From: Aurelia coerulea
Taxonomy: Eukaryota > Cnidaria > Scyphozoa > Semaeostomeae > Ulmaridae
Direction: 5' to 3'
Assembly: GCA_039566865.1 (NCBI GenBank)
Contig: CM076952.1
Coordinates: 11,614,501 to 11,678,500 of the forward strand
DNA length: 64,000 nucleotides
Shown here: one piece after another, positions 1-10,406 of the stretch
Numbering within the stretch: position 1 is the stretch's first letter
Layout: each line of letters opens with the position of its first letter
Made by a program: the position numbers and the translations under genes
Notes under the pieces: model-generated
The model's input: the letters and a program-made list of their open reading frames with translations, nothing else
What the model was told of the DNA's origin: nothing
The model's database searches: none

Positions 1-275
1 TTTTTTTGCTCGTTCAGTAGTTGGAGCATATACATTAATTATTTCTATGACATGATTCGGTTTCCTCATTATCGTTTTCAGGCCATTTTCATTTTTCGTT
101 ATGAGCTCTATCACGCACATTCTATCAGATACTTTCCAATATTTGTAAATTGATTTCACTCATTTTTTGGATATCACAAAGCCATTATTACCATATTCTT
201 TGATATTTGATTCAAAGAGAATAATTTTATTTCCTGGTATATCGATTTCTTCGATTTCTTCGATTTCTTCGTTCC
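1..275 (-). pseudogene. LINE endonuclease fragment (RTE-like), runs off the window start
   Basis: Read on the minus strand, about 90 codons resemble the C-terminal half of an apurinic-type (exonuclease-endonuclease-phosphatase) endonuclease of a non-LTR retrotransposon. It includes a stretch ending IINVYAPTTERAKK, the classic INVYAP strand found before the catalytic core in RTE-like and related elements. One in-frame stop interrupts it, so it is dead. The 5' part of the fragment has a small tandem repeat of a 9-bp TCGATTTCT-like unit near 242-275, which reads as repeated Glu-Ile. The rest of the element lies before the window. The family assignment comes from reading the motif only; the clade (RTE, Nimb or similar) is uncertain. 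Confidence 0.55.
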
Positions 276-358
276 TTGTATGCAGCATATTTGTTTATGT
301 CGTTCACTAGAGGACAGACAAATTCCAATCTAGCTTCTATCCTCACTGCCTTTCAGAG

Positions 359-1071
359 TGGAACAAGCTGGATTCAGAAATTAGACTTGCGCCTTCCATT
401 GCTGCATTCAAGACAAAGCTGCTATCAAAAATTCGCCCCCTGCCAAAATCTGTCTTCAGGATACACGACCCAACAGGTCTATCTTATCTTACACAACTTC
501 GAGTTGGTCTCAGTAAATTGAACTTTCACAAATTCAAGCATAATTTCAGAGATACCATAAACCCAATGTGCCCAACTAATGATGGCATTGAGGACACGGA
601 ACACTTTTTGTTGCTCTGCCCTTCCTTTGAAGTATTACGAAGAGACCTTCTCGCTGGAGTTTCCTCTTTATTACGACCACATGGATTCACCAATCCTTCA
701 AATGATGTTCTGCTAAAGATTTTAATGTATGGTGATAACGATCTTCCAGATGATGTTAATAAAAACATTCTTCTTTTAACTCTGCGTTTTATCCATAAAA
801 CTGGCCGATTTGATTAGCAAGTCCCTAAATCATACAACCACCATCCCTCTTTTAGTAAGCGCTATTTTTTTTTTCTCTTTCTTCTTCCTCTAGTTGTTAC
901 GTAGTGTGCTATGTTCGTTTTTTCTGTTTTATGTTGCCATAAGGTAGTCATTGTTTTTCGCTCCTAATGGTATTGTTTTAGTAGTAGGGTATAGTATATT
1001 GTAAGTAGTGTAGTTAGTAATTCGTTTTGTAAGCTTTTAATGGAATGTCAAAAAAAAAAAAAAAAAAAAAA
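359..1071 (+). pseudogene. 3' end of a non-LTR retrotransposon, with poly-A tail
   Basis: A 5'-truncated coding end in the frame of 518-817 reads back openly to about 359, beginning EWNKLDSEIRLA. It is the tail of a LINE reverse-transcriptase protein, downstream of the polymerase domain. It ends with a Cys/His cluster (C...H-x4-C around residues MCPTNDGIEDTEHFLLLC) of the sort seen at LINE C-termini, then stops at 817. A short 3' UTR leads to a 22-bp A run at 1050-1072. The truncation and A tail are typical of target-primed insertion. No reverse-transcriptase domain remains. A TA-flanked DNA transposon begins immediately after the A tail. Confidence 0.7.
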
Positions 1072-1075
1072 ACTA

Positions 1076-3416
1076 GAGTGGTGTCGCCCATTATGCCCAT
1101 GTCGTCGTGAAGTTGTGAGTTAGATCCAAAAAGAGCAATTAATGAAAAAACCAAGTAGCCAGATTATATCACCAACTAATGGAGAAAAAGATCACAGAGT
1201 ATCGACCTTTTACGTAAACTCTTTATACTGATATTAGAAGATTTTAAAGAAGGGGGTAAAAACGTTGTTTTCTTCGAGTGTCGCCCATTATGGCCGCAGG
1301 AGAAACAATGGACACTACTCTCTGGTAAAAAGTTTTAATAAGAAAAACAGTTTTAATTATAATTCTTTGTTTGTCATTTGGTATTTTAAACACAAAAATA
1401 TCAATAAGAATTAACGTAAACTTCGAGTTTTGGCAATTGAGATAAATGCTTCGAGTTGTTCTAAATCCTGGCTTATCTCTTGTGATTGGATGGATGAGTT
1501 TTGGCGTATTTTCTAAAATGAAAATAGACTTAATATAATGCTGTGTTTTTTTTTGGGTTTCGATGATTTTCCAAGTCAGTTAGTAAGTTTGAAACTTTTT
1601 CATTTTCATTTTCATTTTTCATTATTTTTACACGGTGGCCCCGTCAATCGAGAGGATTGCTTTACAGGGGGCCGTGCCAAACTTTACAATATTACTAAAA
1701 ATTACTAACAAATTACCTATATTTACAATCTAAAATAAAAAAATAAATGAAAAACAATGGAGTTAGCCTGAGAGAGGCAAATTACTTTTCAGCATACTTT
1801 TAAAAATGCTAAGAGAGGGTGCTTGTTTGACATCCAAAGGCAATTCATTCCAAGTCTTTGCACCCCGGAAAGATATCGCTTTCTGCCCATTGCAAGTTTT
1901 CATCCTTGGAACAAGGACATCGGCAATGGCATTCCGCAAATTCATACTGATATCACGCGCAGAGTTTTTCTTGAAAAGGTTTGAAAGATAGCCGGGTGCA
2001 AGACCTGACAATGCTTTGTATGTAATAGTAGCTGTCTCGCATTTTATCATTTCCGTAACCGTTGGCCAATTTAGTTCCTTGATCAAATTTGAGGCGGATA
2101 CATCATAGCTGCTATTGGTGACAATTCTTGCAGCTCGATTTTGCAATTTTTGTATGGTTTGCAATCTGGTTTCACTGCATCCTCCCCAAACAGAACAGCA
2201 GTAACGGAAATGTGGCTCTACGATGCCATGATACATTTTGATTAAGGTATCCTTAGGTACGGGGTCTCTACTTTATTGTCAGCAATCTTTTTTAGGTTTG
2301 GTCGAGAACCTACAACCATCGCCTGTGTCTTTACGACATTTAGCGACAGTTTGTTCCCTTGTAGCCATTCCTTTAGCCGATCGAGATCACTATTCAGTGT
2401 GTCATTCAACTCGTTGATATTTTTCGCAGAATGTGAAATACTTGTGTCATCAGCATACATTGTCACATTGCATTTACGGAGAGACATAGGGAGATCGTTA
2501 ATATAAATTAGAAAAAGGAGTGGACCAAGACATGAACCCTGTGGCACTCCGCAATCAACCTTTTGTAAACTTGAGGATGTGCCATTGACCTTGCAGAATT
2601 GACGTCGGTTTTGCAGATAGGACTTAAACCAAGAATGCTCATGACCATCTATGCCATATTTTTTTAGTTTCGCAAGTAAAATTTGATGATCAACGGTATC
2701 AAAAGCTTTTTTTAGGTCGATAAATACCATCGCAGTGTATTTCCCGTTATCCATATTTACATACCAATCGTCAGTGCTATTTAATAAACAAGTAACCACA
2801 GAGTGCAAAGACCTGAAGCCAGACTGGTGCGAGAAAAGGAGCTTGTTTCTATCCAAGTATTCGTAAACCTGGTTGTAAACCAGCTTTTCGAATACTCTAG
2901 ACAAGAAAGGGAGCACCGATATTGGTCTGTAGTTAGAGCGATCATCTTTTTGCCCACTTTTGAATATAGGGGCAACTCTCGCAACCTTCCATGAATTGGG
3001 AAAGCTCCCAGTTGCTAGAGATAGATTGAAAATGTCGCAAAGGGACTCAGCTATGACCGGAAGACCAGCTTTCAGAAAGAAATTTCAAGAGACAGGACTT
3101 CTGAAAAATCAAAGCATATTTCAAAAATTTCAAACCGCAAGGTGCCGAGCGAACGAAAAAGAAGGAAGGAATGTAAATAGAATCATGAAATTTGCAACAA
3201 TTGAAAGAATCAATTAGAGATATGCACAAACCATCTCGTCGGGTTTCAATGCAACTGAACTGAAACTTCAGTGAAGATCAAATTATGATAAAACAGATGT
3301 CAGCGAAGATTTGCCGCACAATTGCAATTTTATTACTAGTCGTCAGTCCCCTGAAATTTAATTTCTCTTGCTAGGCGGCCATAATGGGTGACCGGCCATA
3401 ATGGGCGACGCTACTC
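1076..3416. mobile_element. Non-autonomous TIR DNA transposon, TA duplication, LINE nested inside
   Basis: The two ends are inverted copies of GAGTRGYGTCGCCCATTATG, each flanked by TA (1074-1075 and 3417-3418), consistent with a Tc1/mariner-like TA target. The core word CGCCCATTATGGCC recurs near both ends (about 1270-1295, and twice in 3374-3408), giving subterminal repeats. No transposase ORF is seen. Between 1600 and about 3090 it is interrupted by a minus-strand LINE, so the DNA element itself is roughly 850 bp. It sits directly against the poly-A tail of the preceding LINE. The superfamily is inferred from the TA duplication only. Confidence 0.65.
1600..3090 (-). pseudogene. LINE reverse transcriptase (CR1/L2-like), broken copy
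   Basis: Minus-strand remnants of a non-LTR reverse transcriptase, beginning at about 3085 (5'-truncated, around the FPNSWKVARVAPIFKSG block). They continue through NYRPISVLP, FIDLKKAFDTVDH (catalytic Asp), VPQGSCLGPLLFLIYINDLP and MYADDTS (catalytic YADD). Near 2240-2265 an internal deletion of roughly 55 codons shifts the frame, and the protein resumes at KMYHGIVEPHFRYCCSVWG and runs to a stop near 1763. The 3' UTR carries a GGGGCC-rich hairpin-like segment (about 1636-1675), and the 3' terminus is a short tandem repeat of the type (GAAAAT)n at 1600-1630, as in the copy at 60834-62150. It is nested in the TIR element 1076-3416. Confidence 0.85.
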
Positions 3417-3418
3417 TA

Positions 3419-4330
3419 GCTGTTTCTGCTCGAGTTTCCGTGTTATTCCTCTTACATTAAAGCTCCCAATGCAAAATTAATCCTTTCTTTTGATCTTCGC
3501 TTTCCTTCCCATGTACAGGGCATTTCTTAGCAAATTCGTTGATTCTTTAAACTTAAAATGGAGATCTTAATCACAATCTGAGTGGGCGTTACTCACTCAA
3601 CAATAGTATCGCCCACACCCATGAATTAGTGTGAAAATCTGTGCGCATGGACCTATGAGAATAGTGTAGTCATAGGGGTGATGGGCATTTTCCTGTGCTC
3701 AAAGTCTTTTATGTCATGGAGCGAAGGAAGTGATGAAGTCCACGTCAAGCCTTCAAACAACGCGAGGTCAAAGCTTGTCTTACATCAGGAGGCCTTCCTG
3801 AGGTTTATGACATCTTAGAGGCCAAACGCTCCAGCAGTTTGAGCACGCGCGGGCGCTGCAACCAAATAGGAGGATGAGCAGCTGATAAAACTGTAGCGTC
3901 CAAGCTGATGGCAGCGGCCGTTCTTCGGGAACCTGCCACTGCCAATTATGTAAAATTTTTGTTCCCAACTTAGGCTTTATATAATTTTAGCATTTATGGT
4001 TTTTTATACTGAAGGTATTTCAATTTTGTATAGTTATTATATCTACTATTTTACTACTTTTAACCGTGTATATTTATGTATATTGTAATTTTTAGTTGGC
4101 CTGAATTAGCTTTAGTTTAGCTACTGTATTTATTAGCCAACTTTTAAAGAAATTTATAATAATGATAATAATAATTGGGGAGTAGGAACAAGTTCAGCTC
4201 CCATTGCAGGCGCTTGCGATCGCTACGGAAAGGCATATTGTGAAACAGTTTTTGTCAACTGAATATAATAATAAAAACTAAACCATCATTCACAAAAAAC
4301 AGAACATGAAATAAAAGAAATTAAACTGTT
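3419..4330. other. Unassigned repeats; possible LINE 3' UTR ending in a TAA-rich tail
   Basis: No convincing gene. A GC-richer patch at 3720-3960 is followed by AT-rich sequence and ends in a short ATAATGATAATAATAATT run near 4158-4178, which looks like a LINE 3' tail on the plus strand. That is an inference; no coding end could be confirmed. Confidence 0.25.
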
Positions 4331-4332
4331 TT

Positions 4333-5213
4333 CATAAAAATACGTTTCGATTAAAAATCTTCATCAGTCTACAACTTTACTGGGCAGCCGAGAATTTATA
4401 CAGAAGAAGTTGTTTACAAACAAAAAGTACCTAAATATGTTAAATTTACAATTAAAAGCAATAACATCCTTTCCCACTTATGCCACTCTACATAATCTTT
4501 TTGTCCTTTTTAAAATTTGAGAAGGGATTGGAGGCGTTTTAAAGTTCTACTGATTCCTTTGAGGCTACCTTGGCAACTCTGCAGTCACCCCAAGTGACCC
4601 TCCGATAGATTCGCTCGCTGCTAAAACTTTTTTTAGCAATTGCTGAATCCCGGATGGCCTGATAGGGAATTCCACCCTACCACCACACGCATAAAAGCGC
4701 GAAGTAACAAAGGGCAACCACAAAGCGGACGCCAACGCAACCTCTAGGGACCTTCAGATGCAGTGGCAGAATCTAAGCCGTTCCCCCGCACGCAAATACG
4801 TCTAATTCCACGTCTGCAGCTCTTTCATTAAGACCCTTGGGTGTAAAAGTTTGAAGTCGATATTGCCAAAACAACTCCTTCCTACGAAGTGAAAAAACAT
4901 CATCCGCCCCATCTATGACTTTAATACCAACCCGAAAGCTCCCATTATGTCCGTTTTCAAAAAAATGACCGAAAAAACTTGCTTGTGGAACAGGTTTTCC
5001 TTTATCGAGAGAGTTTTCGTCGTGTTTGCGTGCATATGTTCTGAAATAGGACTTGTAAACATTAAACCTTTGCCGAAATTTCGTCTTAGTGCTACCCACG
5101 TATTTCTTGTTGCATGATTCACACTGCAACAAATAAACAACATGATCAGAGTTGCAATCGTATCGCCCCGAGAAATTTTTGAAAGACCTTGTTGAATCAA
5201 AACTATGGAAAGT
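4333..5213 (-). pseudogene. Penelope-like element: GIY-YIG endonuclease end and 3' region
   Basis: The minus-strand ORF (stop at 4773, open back to about 5211) reads HVVYLLQCESCNKKYVGST, a GIY-YIG endonuclease start with the extra Cys pair typical of Penelope-like retroelements. It ends with LFWQYRLQTFTPKGLNER, the usual C-terminal block of the family. The reverse-transcriptase part is missing: the copy is truncated at its 5' end where a TAA microsatellite begins (5217). Downstream of the stop, the segment at 4341-4370 (minus strand CTGATGA...GAAAC) is the customary Penelope 3' motif. Such elements insert by an RT plus GIY-YIG mechanism and often end in short repeats. Confidence 0.75.
4341..4370 (-). 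ncRNA. Hammerhead-like core in Penelope 3' region
   Basis: On the minus strand the order CTGATGA, a 4-bp stem with 3-nt loop (GATT/AATC), then GAAAC matches the conserved hammerhead core. Penelope-like elements are known to carry hammerhead ribozymes. Here one unpaired A lies before stem II and no clear stem III or cleavage triplet was identified, so activity is doubtful. Confidence 0.35.
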
Positions 5214-5216
5214 ATT

Positions 5217-5248
5217 AATATATAATAATAATAATAATAATAATTAAT

Positions 5249-5285
<37 letters not shown>

Positions 5286-5318
5286 TTAATAATTATGATA
5301 ATAATATATAATAATAGA
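5217..5318. repeat. TAA/ATT trinucleotide microsatellite
   Basis: About 100 bp of imperfect (TAA)n with TAT and TGA interruptions. It separates the truncated Penelope-like fragment from the R4/Dong-like LINE, whose coding sequence starts within a few bases of its right edge. Confidence 0.9.
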
Positions 5319-5319
5319 A

Positions 5320-6968
5320 ATGGATAGAAGAACAAGAAAGCTAATGACTATGCATAATGCACTGCATCCTAGGAGCAATGTTGATTTGTTTGAAGAAACG
5401 ATAATAAAGTCAAATAAGAAATATAAGAGGTATTACCAACCGGCTACTCCTCAGCATGTTCTTACTGCTCTCGAGGACTGGGGCAGAGTCTGTTGTAGTT
5501 TAGGATCACCACATTGAGGGAACCTTTTGTTAATGTTATATGAATGTTTTACGGTGTTTTGGTTCGTAAGGGGGGGGGGGGGGAGCTTCACCAAAGCTTT
5601 TCACAGATTTGTTGTTATCTTGTTATATGTTCTGAAATATATTTTCTTCGGTATCAAGTTTATTGTTCTCGTGTGTACTGGTGTTTGTTTTGAGAGAGAA
5701 TCAAAGAAGCTACATGGTGAAAATGCTAGAAGGCTGCGAGGACTGGGGCAGAGTTATGTGTGGTATAGGATCTCTTTATGCGGAGGCCCTTTGTACTTAT
5801 CATGTTGTTTGAAAGGATTGGTATATTATGTGTCATGTTGTGGTTTGGAGGAAGGGGCACTTGGGCATGAGGATGGGAGGGGGGGGGGGGGGCTAGAGTT
5901 CACCAACACCTTTTTGTGAATATTGTTGTAGTAGGTTCTAGCATATATTCTATATGATGTTAATATGTGATGTTAAGTTTCTTATATAAATACCACGTAT
6001 ACATACCACGAAGTGAAGGGGGCAGAGTACTCCTGAGTGTTGAAGATACAGTGAATTTAGCTAAACTGGGTTTGCAAGGATACGTGAAGATGAGTGAAGA
6101 AAGGCTGATTAGTGCTGCAAGAGGTGCCGATGAAGCCACAGACTGGGAAGCAGCAATTGAAAGTAAGAATGAGTTCAAGAAACGAAAAAAACTCGAAAGG
6201 CAAAACAACTGGAAAGTAAAAATGCTACATGGGCAGTTCATCAGGCAGACAGAAAATCTAGCGGACGAGCAGCAATGGATGTGGTTAAAGGATGGCACTT
6301 TGAAAAGGGAGACAGAAACATTGATAATGGCAGCTCAAGAGCAGGCAATCAGAACTAGTTTGATCAAGGCAAAGATAGACAAGACCCAGCAAGAAAGCAA
6401 ATGCAGAATGTGTGGTCAAGCTGACGAAAGTGTCAATCATATTTTGAGCGAGTGCAGTAAGATGGCACAAAAGGAATATAAGCGTCGACACGACTGGGTT
6501 GGGAAGAAGGTGCATTGGGAAGTCAGTAAACAGTGTGGATTTCATGTTAAAGAGAAATGGTACGAACATGAGCCAGATGCAGTCAGTGAGAACAATGATT
6601 TCCACATTCTATGGGATTTAGAAGTACAAACAGACCATGTAATTGAAGCGAGAAGGCCTGACATGATCGTGACAGACAAAAAGAAAAATATATGCAAGAT
6701 AATTGACTTCGCGGTGCCTTATGATAGCAGAGTGGATGCAAAGGAAATGGAAAAAATTGAAAAATATCAAGATTTAGCCAGGGAGCTAAGAAAGATTTGG
6801 AACAAACGAGTGAAAGTCATCCCTATCATAATTGGAGCTTTAGGAACGACTCCAAAACTTTTAAAAAAGAGACTGGAGGACATTGGCATCGAAACGAAGA
6901 TAGTGGAACTGCAGAAGAGTGCCATCTTGTATTCTGCAAGGATCCTCAGGAAAGTTCTTGAGATTTGA
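5320..6968 (+). pseudogene. R4/Dong-like LINE: C-terminal zinc finger plus restriction-like endonuclease
   Basis: Two coding pieces of one protein. The first (5320-5385) reads MDRRTRKLMTMHNALHPRS. The second (from about 5997 to the stop at 6968, 324 codons) resumes at PRSEGGR. In the second piece a CCHC knuckle, CRMCGQADESVNHILSEC (C-x2-C-x8-H-x4-C, residues 146-163 counted from 5967), is followed by RPDMIV and IIDFAVPYDSR (PD at 231-232, D247). This is the PD-(D/E)xK restriction-like endonuclease layout of R2/R4-type LINEs. The reverse transcriptase proper is absent (5' truncation). About 610 bp of foreign sequence (5386-5996) splits the gene. TAA-rich repeats flank the element on both sides, as expected for Dong-type target choice. 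The frame is otherwise intact, so it decayed only recently. Confidence 0.75.
5386..5996. mobile_element. Insert in the Dong-like LINE: diverged tandem repeat with G14 tracts
   Basis: The insert holds two diverged copies of a unit of roughly 265-310 bp. Each copy contains GAGGACTGGGGCAGAGT (5474 and 5738), a TAGGATC shortly after, a run of 14 G (5570-5583 and 5879-5892), then TTCACCAA(A/C)-type sequence. No open frame of interest. It may be a non-autonomous element that duplicated in tandem; clear terminal repeats were not found. Confidence 0.5.
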
Positions 6969-7060
6969 GGAGACTTGTTGTCACCGAACCTCAAGAAAAA
7001 GAACTCTACTGACATTTAGACAGTATGCGCTATGACGATAATAATAATGATAATAGTAAA
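6969..7060 (+). repeat. 3' UTR and TAA/TGA tail of the Dong-like LINE
   Basis: A short 3' UTR is followed at 7036-7056 by ATAATAATAATGATAATAG, the same kind of repeat that lies 5' of the element. It probably marks the other half of the microsatellite target. Confidence 0.5.
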
Positions 7061-9377
7061 GAACGAATCATGGTCGCGGTGCCTGCGCGCTTAAAACGCT
7101 TGGTGAAAACTGCACTGCACGTTGCAGAATCAAGCACAGAGCGAAGGTACGGAAGGTACGTCTCTCGTCTTTGATCAAGAAGTTTATCAATTTACTTTTT
7201 CATAGCTACTTAACATCATTTTTTTTTCGCTTTAAGAATACCTTTTTCAATTTAAGCTATTAATTTTTTTATTTTCTGTCCATTTTATTTGAGTCGTAGC
7301 CGATTTTGCTTCAAAGGTAGGCCCAGAACTTATAAACTTCTGGAAAATAGAGGGGCTGCAGCTGAGAACATGCCGAGATTGGAAAATATACTGTGTGTGG
7401 CAGCTAACTTCCTCTCCTGTGTTGATGCAAACATAGAGTACATCATCATTTCACAGAATGAGATTGGTTGCTAGGAGACACCTCTCCAATAAAAGGAATT
7501 CTTTGAGTGCAGCAATTAGCTCAATAATGACGTTCCCGTCAAACTTATTTCAAAAACCTCTTTTTCTAATTTAGTTTTATAAGAAATTTTAGATAGCTAT
7601 CAGTCAAGTAGAACTACAATCGAAGAGTTTTCAAGAAATAAATAATTTTACCATACAATGCTGAGTCTCTTTTAGCTTGCAGAAAACTGTTGAAATTACC
7701 AGATCATGGGTACCAAACATTTTTGCTGTTTATCCGCATCCTTCTTCAATTTTAGTTGCATTTATTTATTGATTGGTACCTTCCTTGCATTTTATGAGTT
7801 TTGCCCAGAATACAGCGCAAGTATCTCTCTATTACCTTCTCAGATCAGACAAAATAAACAAGTTTCTTGAGTATTATCCGAGTGATCAGTGGCGAGGTTC
7901 TTACTGGTTTAGTTGAATTCTTGATAAGAGTTTCTTATCAACAATAGTACTGTTTAATCACGTTAGAGGCCTGAGGAAAAATAGTCCAAGGAATAAATTC
8001 GTTATCGCAACAGAAAGCTTCGTGTCTTTCTTTCTTGTGAAAGTCAATGTTTCCAGTTCTATATTATTTATGTCCATACTGAGACCACTTTACCCGAGGG
8101 GCAAATCACTCCTGAAAATCTTCAAGCAAAGACTAAACATTTCCTGCAACGCCAATTTTTGATGGTTGCTTCCTCAGACTACATTATGTAAAGTAACATT
8201 ACAGCTTATTTCCTCATATTTCGAAGAAGGTGCAATAAAATTGCATTGATCTTCCTTTGCATTCTCGTGGCATAATTTGGACAATCTCACAATAGAGACC
8301 ATTGAGCATATCAAGACCCGTTAGTCACTTCTAAGGTCCTTTGGACACCTCTTTGCATCATATTTGAATTGGAAATGAATAATACGCCGAATAAGAAAGG
8401 GAAAACTGATTCACATTACCTTTATTCCGTTTTAGAACAAATCAGCCGGAAAAACATATATTTGGACATTTTCCAGTATCATGACGTCATAGTGACGTCA
8501 CCTAACGAGGTGGCAAAGCCCTTGCCAAGTTTCAATGATTTCCCATTAGTCTACGGCTATTTATAGAGGGGGGTGGACCCCCCTCCCCCCGGCTTTGTTA
8601 GGTCAAAAAAGCCCGGTAGGATTAGGGTTAAGATAAGTTATATGCTTGTAAGGAAAGAAGAAGGGTTAATCTAAGGTTAGACTTAGCGGATTTTGTTTAT
8701 TTGATTCAGGAGCTGTATGGTGATTGTTTCAGTAAAGCTCTAAATACGCGAGAATTACAATGCCTTCTGCTCGGCTTCTGAATCAAATAGACAAAGTCCG
8801 CTAGGTAGGATTTTAGATTTACCCTTCTTCTTTTGATAAGAGCACATAACTTTTCTCTGAAACCATCTTTCGCATGCACAAGGCGAGAGTTGGCCCTGTT
8901 GGTTTTGGGGCAACTTTTGCGGCTTTGTTTGCTTTGAATTACTGGTTGAGTAAATTTTCTTTGTCTGCAATCGCTAATCGCTTTGAATTCAAGTGTCACT
9001 CAAAAGCAACTGATGCTATTGCATTATGAAATCTGCCGTTGTTGGTGCAGGTACATTTCTTTGACATCCAATTCTTAGGGTCATTGCAACGAGTTGGTTA
9101 CCTTCAAGTCTCATACCGTTTTCAAATTATTCCATAATTGTGTGAATGCTAGGAACAATTTTGCTATCGTGACATTTTTCACCCTTTTCAAATTGTATTG
9201 GCATCAGGTGAGCGTTGTCTGAAGGAGCTGGTGTATCTGCATACATTTGGCTTCTGTCGCAAATGCAGGAAAAGAAGCAAATATAATGAATACGATATTT
9301 AAAAATATCTACGCTTTTAATTCGATCACCAGGTATTTCGAAATAGCTTTAATGATGATAAAAATATTTTATTTCAG
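7061..9377. other. Unassigned AT-rich DNA before the WDR11 exon
   Basis: No gene is supported here. Short open frames (for example 7289-7474, 8369-8566) lack recognisable motifs or codon evidence. The stretch includes a GGGGGGTGGACCCCCC palindrome (8574-8590) and an imperfect inverted repeat listed separately. It is presumably the intron upstream of the WDR11 exon; no earlier WDR11 exon could be found. Confidence 0.4.
8648..8845. repeat. Imperfect inverted repeat (hairpin / small MITE)
   Basis: Left arm from about 8650 (AAGAAGAAGGGTTAATCTAA ... TAGCGGATTTTGTTTATTTGA) pairs with the right arm 8772-8840 (TCAAATAGACAAAGTCCGCTA ... TTTACCCTTCTTCTT). The arms are about 60 nt with a few mismatches around a loop of about 60 nt. 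No target duplication was identified. Confidence 0.55.
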
Positions 9378-10081
9378 AAATGATGAAGAAAACCTTGTAT
9401 CATCTGAGTGTCTTCAGATAGCGTACCTACCAACAAACAAGAACCACTTCCTTCTGCTGTTTTCTCGTGAAATTCTTATCTTGGATTTGGAATTTGGCCA
9501 AGCAATTGGTTCATTTGCAGTTGAAAACAATAGTCCGTCATTTGTGCAGATACTCCCTTGCTGTTATCGAGATGCATTCTTCTGTTTACATGACAATGGT
9601 AGTATCACACTGAAGCTTAGAAGATCTCCTGGATCAATCCCTTACCACCTTGACGACGACAATCCTGACAGCTTGTTGACCAATAAGGTTTCAATTGACA
9701 TATGTTATGATCCGAAGTGCCATTCAGATGTTTTTCGGCTTAGTAGACTGTGTCGCATTATGGGGTTCTCTGTCAACCCATCCAACGAAAAAGAAATATC
9801 ATTGATATTAAGCGACGGTCGAATTTTGCTTTGGGAGCTCACTACCGAGCCATTAGTCAAGACAATCGAAGGAAGAAACGAAGAATGCCCTCTCAGCTTG
9901 GGAGAAATGCTTCAGCCTTTGGTCAGCTTTTCTGGAAATCGTTCTGCTAAAGCTTCCCCAAAACTAAAGTTTACGTTAAATGGTATATTCGAAGGAGTCG
10001 CTTCCAATCCAACATGCCTGAAAATGTGTTCAGCACTTACCACCAAGAACTGGGCTATTTACAAACCTTTGGCTGCGGTGG
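9378..10081 (+). CDS. WDR11: WDR11 internal exon (234 codons)
   Basis: An internal exon of WD repeat-containing protein 11, a conserved scaffold with two beta-propellers. In vertebrates it acts with FAM91A1 in endosome-to-Golgi vesicle tethering and is also linked to Hedgehog signalling. The exon reads CLQIAYLPTNKNHFLLLF, SREILILDLE, FCLHDNGSITLKLRRS, then SDGRILLWEL and LTTKNWAIYKPLAAVG. These blocks line up with the middle of the human protein as I recall it. A polypyrimidine tract and TTTCAG precede 9378, and GGTGG/GTAAGA follows 10081. The upstream part of the open frame (9247-9377) is intronic. The exon ends after the first base of a Gly codon, and the exon at 36387 supplies the other two bases. 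No frameshift or stop is present, so the host gene appears intact here. Confidence 0.9.
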
Positions 10082-10305
10082 GTAAGAATCCAAATCATTT
10101 TTTATCTAATGACAACATTTAAAGACCCATAACTGACCAGCAGCCGCAGCACGCCTTTGTTTTTGTTTACAACAGTTAATACACTGATAACATTGAGTCC
10201 CACTTATCATTCATCAAAGCGAGACTCTCACTAAACTGTCATTAGTAATAAATACGATGGTGTAATAAGTCAAATATTAAACGACCGCCAAACGGTCATT
10301 TGCTG

Positions 10306-10406
10306 TGCTGCATGTAAGCATCTTTAACATCCTGAACCTTGAGTACAACAACACCGCAGCTATCATACTTGAGGTTCAGGATGTGAGAAGATGCTTACAT
10401 GCAGGG
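10306..10406. repeat. Small hairpin repeat
   Basis: TGCATGTAAGCATCTTT...CATCCTGAACCT near 10310-10342 is mirrored by AGGTTCAGGATGTG...AGATGCTTACATGCA at 10372-10404. The arms are about 33 nt with a 30-nt loop. It looks like a miniature foldback element; no duplication was clear. Confidence 0.6.

Noticed and set aside
5527..5919. 130-codon ORF with poly-Gly
   Set aside because: It spans the G14 tracts of a repeat insert; no coding signal.
8369..8566. 65-codon ORF with two TGACGTCA-like words
   Set aside because: No homology recognised, short, and ends in a palindromic G/C run.
9247..9377. N-terminal 44 codons of the WDR11-containing ORF
   Set aside because: Starts from a non-ATG codon and precedes a strong splice acceptor; the residues do not resemble WDR11.
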